NCBI GenBank assembly: GCA_964520885.1
Contig: CAZFQD010000064.1
Span: 1 to 12,261 of the forward strand
Length of the DNA: 12,261 nucleotides
Direction: 5' to 3'
Origin: CAZFQD01 sp964520885
GTDB lineage: Bacteria; Bacillota; Clostridia; Oscillospirales; SIG519
This document shows, piece after piece, positions 1 through 6,122 of the stretch. The position numbers and the translations under genes are program-made. Under the pieces are notes generated by a model that worked only from the letters and a program-made list of their open reading frames with translations, did no database searches and was not told where the DNA came from. Position 1 is the stretch's first letter. Each line of letters starts with the position of its first letter.

Positions 1-9
1 AGCGAAAAT

Positions 10-55
10 TAGGTGCTGTCAGCTGTTTTTAAAGTAAAATTTTTGACAGTACCTA
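10..55. repeat. 12-bp inverted repeat upstream of the dhaK-like gene
   Basis: TAGGTGCTGTCA (10-21) faces TGACAGTACCTA (44-55). The arms are complementary at 11 of 12 positions, and the twelfth is a G-T pair that would wobble in RNA. The loop is 22 bases and AT-rich. There is no T-run after the right arm, so it is not a convincing + strand intrinsic terminator. Read on the minus strand, only a short TTTT follows. It could be an operator (TGTCA...TGACA half-sites) or a leader hairpin for the operon that begins 22 bases downstream. It could also be a terminator-like end of something left of the window. The pairing is seen directly; the role is inference. Confidence 0.45.
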
Positions 56-76
56 GAATAAGAAAAGGGGGTTTAT

Positions 77-1078
77 ATGAATAAGTTTATAAATTCTCCT
101 GAAAATTTAATCAGTGAAATGATTAGCGGTTATATAAAAGCCTTTGGAAATAGTTATTACAAATTAGAGAATTATAATGGAATAATATATAAGAATAAGA
201 AAGAAAAAGTATCAATAGTAACTGGAGGAGGCTCTGCCGGCGAGCCGTGGTGTATCGGAGTTTGTGGGGAAGGTATGTCAGACGGTGTGGCAGTAGGAAA
301 TGTGTTTTGTGCTCCTTCGGCAACCAATATATTTGCAGTGTGTAATGAGGTATATAATAAAAAAGGAATACTTTTAATTACCGGAAATCATACGGGAGAC
401 CTATTAAATTTTGAATTAGGCAAGGAACTTTTTTTATTGGAAAACAATGTTGAATGTAAATTATTATTAGTTACAGATGAGATTACATCTGCTTCTAAAT
501 CACAAAAAAACAAAAGACGAAGTTTATCCGGTATTAGCACAATTATATTTATTGCATCAGCTGTTGCAAATGCACTGCTTCCTTTAGATGAAGTATATAG
601 AATTACAAAAAAAGCAAATGATAATTTATCAACTATATCTGCAACTTTAAGTTTGGGTTCAAATCCTGTTACTGGCTATAAAATGGGAGAAATAAAAGAC
701 GGTGAAGTGCATATAGGAATGGGAGCAACAGGAGAACCGGGTATAAGAATTGAAAAGTTTGTTAATGAAAAAACTATTACAAGACTATTAATTGATTATT
801 TAGTAAAAGATTTAGATTTAAAAGAAAACGATGAGATAGCGTTGATTGTAAACGGAATGGGAACTGTTAGCGTTTTAGAGGAATTATTAATATGCAACAG
901 TTCAATTGATTATCTTACCGAAAAGAGAATAAAGATTTTTGATACCGATATATGCGAGAAATTAAAAGTTCAAGAAACCAATGGTATTTCAATTTCGTTA
1001 ATGAAATTAGACAAAGAACTTAAACAATATTATAAAGGAAAAGCAAATACACCATTGCTTTATAAAAATCATTATTAG
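77..1078 (+). CDS. DhaK-like (Dak1) kinase subunit lacking both catalytic histidines
   Basis: This is a full-length (333 aa) Dak1-fold protein, the substrate-binding subunit of two-component DhaK/DhaL ketose kinases. The N-terminal glycine motif GGGSAGEP is at residues 50-57, NHTGD at 104-108, GMGATGEPG at 215-222, and the usual C-terminal stretch (LMKLDKEL, then NTPLL) is complete. In E. coli DhaK, His218 holds dihydroxyacetone as a hemiaminal while His56 and Asp109 act as acid/base. Here the matching residues are Thr218, Gly55 and Asp108, so both histidines are lost and only the Asp remains. The start has an AGGGGG ribosome site at 66-71. The dhaL-like gene follows 10 bases later, and an isomerase and aldolase lie downstream. 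I infer a cytoplasmic kinase subunit for a sugar other than dihydroxyacetone. A DhaQ-like sensor role is an alternative, but the adjacent DhaL argues for a kinase. Family is certain; substrate is unknown. Confidence 0.9.
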   Translation: MNKFINSPENLISEMISGYIKAFGNSYYKLENYNGIIYKNKKEKVSIVTGGGSAGEPWCIGVCGEGMSDGVAVGNVFCAPSATNIFAVCNEVYNKKGILLITGNHTGDLLNFELGKELFLLENNVECKLLLVTDEITSASKSQKNKRRSLSGISTIIFIASAVANALLPLDEVYRITKKANDNLSTISATLSLGSNPVTGYKMGEIKDGEVHIGMGATGEPGIRIEKFVNEKTITRLLIDYLVKDLDLKENDEIALIVNGMGTVSVLEELLICNSSIDYLTEKRIKIFDTDICEKLKVQETNGISISLMKLDKELKQYYKGKANTPLLYKNHY

Positions 1079-1088
1079 GAGAAATCAA

Positions 1089-1724
1089 ATGATAGATTAT
1101 TTAACAATTAATGAAACTTTAAATATGTTTAAAAAAATATCAATAAAAATTATTGAAAACGAACCGTTGCTAACACAAATTGATTTAAAAACTGGAGATG
1201 GCGACCATGGAACGGGAATGAAAATTGGTTTTCAAGCAGTTTTAAATATGTTAGAACAAGATAAAAGTTTAAATTCAATACAAGAAATTTTTAAATCAGT
1301 GGGAATGAAATTAATAGATACAATGGGCGGAGTTTCGGGAGTTTTATTTGGAACATTATTTATTAGCGGAATTTCAAAAATAAAAAACAATGAGCATTTA
1401 ACATTGGAAGAATTTCAAAAAGCTTTAAATTTAGCAACAGATGCAATTATGGAAAGAGGCGGTGCTTACCTTGGAGATAAAACAATGATAGATGCTTTAA
1501 TGCCCGCTGTATGTGCATTAAAACAATCCTGTGAAGAAGGTTTGAACTTTAAGGAAGCAACAAAAAAAGCATACCAAGCGGCAAAAGATGGAGTAGATAA
1601 CACAAAAAAAATGTTGGCCAAAAAAGGCAGAGCGATGAGTTTTAGAGAAAAATCTATAGGTTATCAAGATGCAGGAGCAACATCAATAATGTTAATTTTT
1701 TCGGCAATATATGAAAGCATTTAA
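1089..1724 (+). CDS. DhaL-like (Dak2) nucleotide-binding kinase subunit
   Basis: This 211-aa helical-barrel protein is the ADP/ATP-carrying partner of the DhaK-type subunit encoded just upstream. The three Mg-binding aspartates of the family are all present with the right spacing: Asp32, Asp37 and Asp39 in the motif D-x4-DGDHG. Other family signatures are MGGVSGVLFG (about residues 78-87), GDKTMIDALMPA, and a C-terminal GRAMSFREKSIGYQDAGA-type loop over the nucleotide. The length matches free-standing DhaL (about 210 aa). An AGGAGA ribosome site overlaps the end of the upstream gene's stop codon, so the two are probably translated as a pair. No DhaM (the PTS phosphoryl donor of E. coli-type DhaL) is present in the window, so the donor, PTS or ATP, is undecided. 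The catalytic side looks intact, in contrast to the altered DhaK-like partner. Confidence 0.92.
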   Translation: MIDYLTINETLNMFKKISIKIIENEPLLTQIDLKTGDGDHGTGMKIGFQAVLNMLEQDKSLNSIQEIFKSVGMKLIDTMGGVSGVLFGTLFISGISKIKNNEHLTLEEFQKALNLATDAIMERGGAYLGDKTMIDALMPAVCALKQSCEEGLNFKEATKKAYQAAKDGVDNTKKMLAKKGRAMSFREKSIGYQDAGATSIMLIFSAIYESI

Positions 1725-1751
1725 AATAAAAAATATAAATGAGGGACAATA

Positions 1752-3161
1752 ATGAAAAAATTAAGAATTGGTATTGTTGGTATTGTTCAAAATAATTTCA
1801 CAGGAAACAAGCAAAAAAACTTTGACAGAGGTATTGAAAAAATTAATCAAATGTCAAAAAAACTTGATTTTGATATTTGGGCTTACGATAAACTAATTGT
1901 AACAAATGATGATGCATTAGTTTTTAAAAACGAGGCAAAGGACAAAGAAATTGATTTGCTTATTTTAATGTTTGCAAGTTTTGGTTCAGGAGAAATTATG
2001 ACTTTCCTTCTTAATAGTGCTCCATATTTAGGCTTATGGGCACTTGACGAACCAAATAAGGACGGTGTTTTAGCATTTAACTCTTTTTGTGGAGTGAATA
2101 TGTATGCCGCAAATTTAAAGCATTATTACAGAACTGTGGCTCCTTTGCACAAATGGTTTTATGGCGTATCTGAAATGTTTGAAAAAAGATTGCAAGTTAC
2201 AGTTTGTGCACTCAGAGCAATTAAAAATATGAAGGGTGCAAAGGTTGGGCTTATTGGGGGAATAGTTCCTGGATTTAATGATTTATACTTTGATGAAAGA
2301 TTAATCAGAGAAAAATTAGGGATAGAAATTAGCCGAAATAATGAGATGGATGACATTATCTCATTGGCAAACAGTTATAAAGACAGTGATTTAAAAAATG
2401 AGATAGACATTGTAACTAATGGGTATAATTCCATAAATGAAAAGGTTTTAAATGACATAGAGAAAAACGCAAGATTTTATAAAGCCTTTATGGAATGGTC
2501 AAACAAAAGAGAATTTGAGGCAGTTGCTATAGCCTGTTGGCCAAAACTACAAGACAAGTGCGATATGTTGGCATGCTCTACAATTGCAAAACTAAATGAA
2601 AATGGCTTACCTGCGGCTTGTGAAGGTGATTTAATAGGTGCTGTTAGTATGTTGATATTAAAATATGCTACTTTAAGCACTACAATGCTTATGGACTTAG
2701 TTGCTTTTGACACTAATGATGAAAGTGTTCAAATGTGGCATTGCGGACCTGCGGCTAATTGTTTTGCAAATGAAGAAGGCAGTTGTCTTGATTGTTTTTA
2801 TGAGCAACAAGGAGAAACATTGAATAGAAGAAACGGAATGCACAATATGACATTTGCCGCAAGTGAAGCAACAGTAATGAGAATAACTGATGAATGCGAA
2901 AAGATGTTTTTGGCAAATGGAAAATTTAATCCAAATAAGCCCACTTATTTTGGTAGCGGTGGTTGGATTTCAAATATAGAAATTGCCGGTGAAAAAACAA
3001 ACAGTTTAGATTTTGTTGAAACCGTATTGACAAACGGAATACCACATCATTTTCCAATAGTATTTGGAGATGTTACTGATGTAATGTTAGAAATAGGGGC
3101 ATGGCTTAACATTAAAACTGAGGAGATAGTAACTTATAAAGACAATTTACAAAACAAATAG
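1752..3161 (+). CDS. L-fucose/L-arabinose isomerase-superfamily sugar isomerase
   Basis: The 469-aa protein resembles the FucI/AraA fold and would interconvert an aldose and a ketose using a divalent metal in the cytoplasm. The N-terminal Rossmann-like half begins KLRIGIVGIV, and a second nucleotide-like segment (AKVGLIGGIVPG) is near residue 165. The putative metal ligands are in the C-terminal half: Glu291 in ACEGDLIGA, Asp315 or Asp320 in MDLVAFD, and His432/His433 in GIPHHF, with His330 in WHCG nearby. That Glu/Asp/His set matches the pattern of L-fucose isomerase. The protein is shorter than FucI (about 590 aa) and close to AraA (about 500 aa). The start has GAGGG at 1741-1745. Its position between kinase and aldolase genes suggests the first step of a sugar route. 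Related isomerases are known for other sugars, including sulfoquinovose, so I do not assign a substrate. Confidence 0.82.
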   Translation: MKKLRIGIVGIVQNNFTGNKQKNFDRGIEKINQMSKKLDFDIWAYDKLIVTNDDALVFKNEAKDKEIDLLILMFASFGSGEIMTFLLNSAPYLGLWALDEPNKDGVLAFNSFCGVNMYAANLKHYYRTVAPLHKWFYGVSEMFEKRLQVTVCALRAIKNMKGAKVGLIGGIVPGFNDLYFDERLIREKLGIEISRNNEMDDIISLANSYKDSDLKNEIDIVTNGYNSINEKVLNDIEKNARFYKAFMEWSNKREFEAVAIACWPKLQDKCDMLACSTIAKLNENGLPAACEGDLIGAVSMLILKYATLSTTMLMDLVAFDTNDESVQMWHCGPAANCFANEEGSCLDCFYEQQGETLNRRNGMHNMTFAASEATVMRITDECEKMFLANGKFNPNKPTYFGSGGWISNIEIAGEKTNSLDFVETVLTNGIPHHFPIVFGDVTDVMLEIGAWLNIKTEEIVTYKDNLQNK

Positions 3162-3164
3162 AAT

Positions 3165-3168
3165 GGAG
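3165..3168 (+). promoter_or_regulatory. Ribosome binding site that decides the aldolase start
   Basis: GGAG lies between the isomerase stop (3159-3161) and ATG 3178, with a 9-base spacing. It overlaps the alternative ATG at 3163, which it therefore excludes as the main start. Confidence 0.7.
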
Positions 3169-3177
3169 ATCAAAAAA

Positions 3178-4041
3178 ATGATCATTACAGGAGATGTATT
3201 AAGGGAGTATTTGAAAAAAGCAGATAAAATGGGTTTTGCAATACCGGCATTTAATTACTCGGATATATGGGATTTGTTGGCAATAGTTGAAGCGGCTAAC
3301 GAGGAAAAGGCACCTATAATGTTAGCTTCTAATCCTCTTGTGGTAAGAGATATTGGGGTTGAACTTTGTGGTGCTATTGGCTTAGCAACTATGAAAAAGG
3401 CAATATATCCTGTTATGCATCATTTAGACCATTCTTCAAGTGTTAATATGTGTTTTGCCGCAATTGATAATGGCTATCCATCTGTAATGATAGATGCATC
3501 AAAACTTGACCTTAAAGGAAATATTGAAGCCACTTTAAAGGTTGTAGAGTTTGCAAAAACAAAAGGTGTGCATGTTGAAGCAGAATTAGGGAAAATAAAA
3601 GGTAATGGCATTGAGGGAAAATACAGTGGAACCGGCTTAGATTTTTTAGTTAATCCGGATGAAGCGGCACAATTAGTTAAGGCGACAAAAATTGATAGCC
3701 TTGCAGTTGGAATAGGAACGGCACACGGTTTTTACGAGGGAAAGCCGGAAATTCACTTTGATAGGTTGGCAGAAGTAAATGAGGCGGTTAGTATTCCGCT
3801 TGTTTTGCATGGTGGAAGTGGTATTCCATTAGAGGATATTAGAAGAGCAATCAAAAATGGAATTAACAAGGTTAATGTTGGAACAATAATTCATTGCACA
3901 TATATGAACAATATGAGAACTACTTTAATTGAAATGGGCGAAAATCCTTATACTTTAGATGTTGTTAAGCCTGTTATTAAAGCAGTTAAGTCAGTTGTTA
4001 AAGAATGGATACAAGTTTGTATGGCAAATGGCAAAGCATAA
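3178..4041 (+). CDS. Class II (Zn-dependent) ketose-phosphate aldolase, FBA/GatY/KbaY family
   Basis: This cytoplasmic TIM-barrel aldolase should split a ketose phosphate to DHAP plus an aldehyde. With the start at 3178 the protein is 287 aa, the usual GatY/KbaY length. Family residues are all in place: catalytic Asp84 and Zn ligand His85 in HLDHS, Zn ligand His183 in GIGTAHG, Zn ligand His211 in LVLHGGSG, and the phosphate-binding VNVGT near residue 236. I prefer ATG 3178 over the in-frame ATG at 3163. GGAG at 3165-3168 sits 9 bases before 3178, whereas 3163 overlaps that site and has no ribosome site of its own. It starts 16 bases after the isomerase stop, so translation is probably coupled. 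Which ketose phosphate it cleaves (fructose-, tagatose- or another) is not visible from the sequence. Confidence 0.92.
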   Translation: MIITGDVLREYLKKADKMGFAIPAFNYSDIWDLLAIVEAANEEKAPIMLASNPLVVRDIGVELCGAIGLATMKKAIYPVMHHLDHSSSVNMCFAAIDNGYPSVMIDASKLDLKGNIEATLKVVEFAKTKGVHVEAELGKIKGNGIEGKYSGTGLDFLVNPDEAAQLVKATKIDSLAVGIGTAHGFYEGKPEIHFDRLAEVNEAVSIPLVLHGGSGIPLEDIRRAIKNGINKVNVGTIIHCTYMNNMRTTLIEMGENPYTLDVVKPVIKAVKSVVKEWIQVCMANGKA

Positions 4042-4090
4042 ATTATTAAAAATTAATTTGTAGTAAATTGTTTTTAGAGAGAAGATTGTT

Positions 4091-5044
4091 ATGGAATCAT
4101 ATAAATTAGTTAAAGATACAATACAATTTAGAAATCTTAGCAAAACTCCACTTTTTTATTTAAATAGAGATAAACAACGAAGTGATATAATAATGGTAGG
4201 TTATACTGTTCCTTGCGATTTTAACCCAATTCGTCCTACTATAAGCGAGTGGGGATATGAATGGGAAAGTTTAAATAGCACTATGGGACAATCTCATAAT
4301 AGACCTATAAAAGAATGGTCGGACTTAGAAACATTTGTTCCACCCGAACCATTTTCAATTGGACGATTTGAAAGTGCTAAGCATACCATTAAAGAATACA
4401 AAGGGAAATATTTAATTGGAGATTTGGGTATAACGGGTTTTAATCATGTTACTTTCTTACGAGGTTTTGAGAATACTTTAGAAGATATTTATCTTGACCG
4501 AGAAAATATAGAAAGATTATTAGATGTAGTTGTAGATTTTGAGTGTGAAATTATTCGTCAATTTGCAGAATGCAAGGTTCATGGTATTGCATTTGGTGAT
4601 GACTGGGGCACACAACGAAGCCTTATGATTTCACCTGTCTTGTGGGAGGAAATATTTTTACCCAAATATATTAAGCAATTTCAATTGGTTCATTCATTGG
4701 GGATGGATGTATATTTTCATTCTTGCGGATATGTGTATGATATTATTCCGCAATTAATTAAAGCAGGAGTTGATATATTTAATTTTAATCAACCCGATTT
4801 ATTAAATATTGATAGGTTGAAAGATGATTTTGCTGGCAAAGTTAATTTTTGTTGTCCAATTGACCATCAACGCTTGGCTATAAACGGAACAAAGAGTGAA
4901 ATATTTAATTATGCAAAAAAATTGAAAGATAAACTTGGAATAATAAAAGGTGGATTTATTGGATTTATTGAGTATTATCCAAGTTTAAATATGGATGAAG
5001 AGCATTATAAGTGGATTTGTGAAGCATTTGAAACACTTTTCTGA
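4091..5044 (+). CDS. URO-D superfamily protein (methyltransferase MtaA/CmuA-like), short form
   Basis: The 317-aa TIM-barrel protein belongs to the uroporphyrinogen decarboxylase superfamily, which includes corrinoid:thiol or corrinoid:tetrahydrofolate methyltransferases. Signatures are GDDWGTQRSLMISPVLWEE (about residues 168-186) and HSCG at 210-213, the H-x-C-G zinc motif of MtaA/CmuA enzymes. The third zinc Cys expected near the C-terminus is not obvious: the region reads GGFIGFIEYYPSL. Cys254/Cys255 are the only nearby candidates. The protein is not a heme-pathway HemE: it is shorter, lacks the usual HemE N-terminal region, and sits among sugar genes. No corrinoid protein or partner methyltransferase is present in the window. 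Its start follows the aldolase by 49 bases with a weak AGAGAGAAG ribosome site. Its role in the operon is unknown; acting on a methylated or acidic substrate is only a guess. Confidence 0.8.
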   Translation: MESYKLVKDTIQFRNLSKTPLFYLNRDKQRSDIIMVGYTVPCDFNPIRPTISEWGYEWESLNSTMGQSHNRPIKEWSDLETFVPPEPFSIGRFESAKHTIKEYKGKYLIGDLGITGFNHVTFLRGFENTLEDIYLDRENIERLLDVVVDFECEIIRQFAECKVHGIAFGDDWGTQRSLMISPVLWEEIFLPKYIKQFQLVHSLGMDVYFHSCGYVYDIIPQLIKAGVDIFNFNQPDLLNIDRLKDDFAGKVNFCCPIDHQRLAINGTKSEIFNYAKKLKDKLGIIKGGFIGFIEYYPSLNMDEEHYKWICEAFETLF

Positions 5045-5067
5045 AATAACAATTTTTCCCCATTGAT

Positions 5068-5100
5068 TTATTAAATAATAAGGACTACAATATAATTGTA
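5068..5100. promoter_or_regulatory. Two adjacent palindromes before the PocR/AraC gene
   Basis: TTATTA-AA-TAATAA (5068-5081) and TACAAT-ATA-ATTGTA (5086-5100) are both perfect palindromes with small centres. The second ends just before the AGGAGG ribosome site (5102-5107) of the regulator gene. They could be operators for autoregulation, or a small hairpin that modulates translation. In such AT-rich DNA some palindromes arise by chance, so the confidence is low. Confidence 0.3.
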
Positions 5101-5115
5101 TAGGAGGTTTAAAAA

Positions 5116-5952
5116 ATGTATTTAAATTTTGATACCAATAGAATTATGCAATTAATGATGGATTTTAATAAATTGACTGGTTTGAGAATAAGTTTTTGGG
5201 ATGTTGATTTAAACGAACGGTTTAAATATCCGCTTCATGGAAGTAAATTTTGCGATAGATTAAAAGAAGATAAAAAAGCTTTTGATAAATGTAATGAGTG
5301 TGACAGAACGGGATGCAAAAAGGCTGAGGAAACAGGTAAATTATATATATATAAATGCCATATTGGTCTTTATGAGGCGGTAATATCCGTTGTTGAAGAA
5401 AAAAAATTAATTGGTTGGATGATGATAGGTCAAATTTTATTTGATTCTGCGGATACTAATCAGTGGGAAATAGTAGGTAAAAACTGTTCACAATATTCAG
5501 TTAATTTAGAAGAGTCAAAGAAGTTGTTTATGCAAATTCCTCATATCTCTTCGGACAAACTTGAAGCCGCAATAAGACTTATGGAAATGAGCTCAAAATA
5601 CATATATCTAAGTAATATGGTAAAAATTTCTCATCCATCAATAGTTAATCGTCTTGTAAGCTATGTAAAAGCAAATATTTCTAGCTCATTAACGCTAATA
5701 CAGATATCGGATTTTATAGGAATTAGCAAATCGTATGTAAATCGAATCGCAAACGAAGAACTAGGTATGAGTATTTTTAAGTATATTAAAAGAGAAAGAA
5801 TATATCTTTCTAAAAAATTATTAATAGAATCTGATATGCCAATTTCACTTATAGCTGAAACAATTGGAATGCCAAGTGCAAACTATTTTTCAAGATTATT
5901 TAAAAAAGAAGAGGGTATAAGCCCTACTGAATTTAGAAATAAAAATATTTAA
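5116..5952 (+). CDS. AraC-family regulator with N-terminal PocR sensory domain
   Basis: This 278-aa transcription factor has two parts. Residues about 5-160 form a PocR-type ligand-binding domain, shown by the Cys-rich segment with Cys46, Cys59, Cys62, Cys67 and Cys81 and the following GLYEAVISVVEEKKLIGWMM-type core. Residues about 173-278 carry the double helix-turn-helix of the AraC family: LTLIQISDFIGISKSYVNRI, then ISLIAETIGMPSANYFSRLFKK, ending GISPTEFR. PocR of Salmonella responds to 1,2-propanediol, and this fold is used for small polyols and sugar breakdown products. The Cys cluster may bind a metal or sense redox state. It sits 71 bases after the first URO-D gene and is followed by the promoter of the second, so it most likely controls one or both flanking operons. 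AGGAGG at 5102-5107 with an 8-base spacing supports the start. Domain assignment is firm; ligand unknown. Confidence 0.9.
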   Translation: MYLNFDTNRIMQLMMDFNKLTGLRISFWDVDLNERFKYPLHGSKFCDRLKEDKKAFDKCNECDRTGCKKAEETGKLYIYKCHIGLYEAVISVVEEKKLIGWMMIGQILFDSADTNQWEIVGKNCSQYSVNLEESKKLFMQIPHISSDKLEAAIRLMEMSSKYIYLSNMVKISHPSIVNRLVSYVKANISSSLTLIQISDFIGISKSYVNRIANEELGMSIFKYIKRERIYLSKKLLIESDMPISLIAETIGMPSANYFSRLFKKEEGISPTEFRNKNI

Positions 5953-5986
5953 GAGTGAATATTTTACATTTTTAAACAAATTCATT

Positions 5987-6010
5987 AACACTAAATTATA
6001 AATAAGTGTT
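5987..6010. promoter_or_regulatory. Inverted repeat AACACT-N12-AGTGTT, possible operator
   Basis: A 6-bp inverted repeat with a 12-base AT-rich centre begins 34 bases after the regulator stop and ends 30 bases before the -35 box at 6041. It could be a regulator site upstream of the promoter. It has no T-run and little GC, so it is a poor terminator. The repeat is seen; the function is inferred. Confidence 0.25.
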
Positions 6011-6040
6011 GTTATGTGCTATTAGTAATAATATTATGCA

Positions 6041-6069
6041 TTTACATTAATAAATATCTATACTATGAT
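6041..6069 (+). promoter_or_regulatory. Candidate sigma-A promoter for the second URO-D operon
   Basis: TTTACA (6041-6046), a 17-base spacer and TATGAT (6064-6069) each match the sigma-A consensus at five of six positions. The predicted transcript start near 6076 leaves a leader of about 47 bases before ATG 6123, containing an AAGGAG ribosome site. It lies in the longest non-coding gap of the window, as expected for a new transcription unit. AraC-type activators often bind just upstream of such boxes. Confidence 0.55.
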
Positions 6070-6122
6070 ATATTTTGGATTTAAATAATATTAAGTTGAA
6101 AAAATAAAAGGAGATAGATTTT

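Noticed and set aside
43..48. TTGACA as a -35 box for the dhaK-like gene
   Set aside because: Seventeen bases on lies the G-rich ribosome site, not a -10 box, and TAGAAT is only 5 bases away. The hexamer is better explained as part of the inverted repeat arm.
3163..3177. Longer aldolase start at ATG 3163
   Set aside because: It overlaps the only ribosome site, which is correctly spaced for ATG 3178; the extra five residues do not fit the family N-terminus.
1752..4041. Naming the left operon a sulfoquinovose or L-fucose pathway
   Set aside because: Isomerases of this superfamily serve both, but no sulfoquinovosidase, sulfonate enzyme, FucK or FucA is present. The substrate cannot be assigned.
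4091..5044. HemE (heme biosynthesis uroporphyrinogen decarboxylase)
   Set aside because: The H-x-C-G motif, short length and sugar-gene context fit methyltransferase-like URO-D proteins, and no other heme genes are nearby.
5091..5096. Perfect TATAAT as a promoter for the PocR/AraC gene
   Set aside because: Transcription would start near 5103, inside the AGGAGG ribosome site, and the -35 candidate (TTATTA) is weak. The hexamer lies in the palindrome centre.
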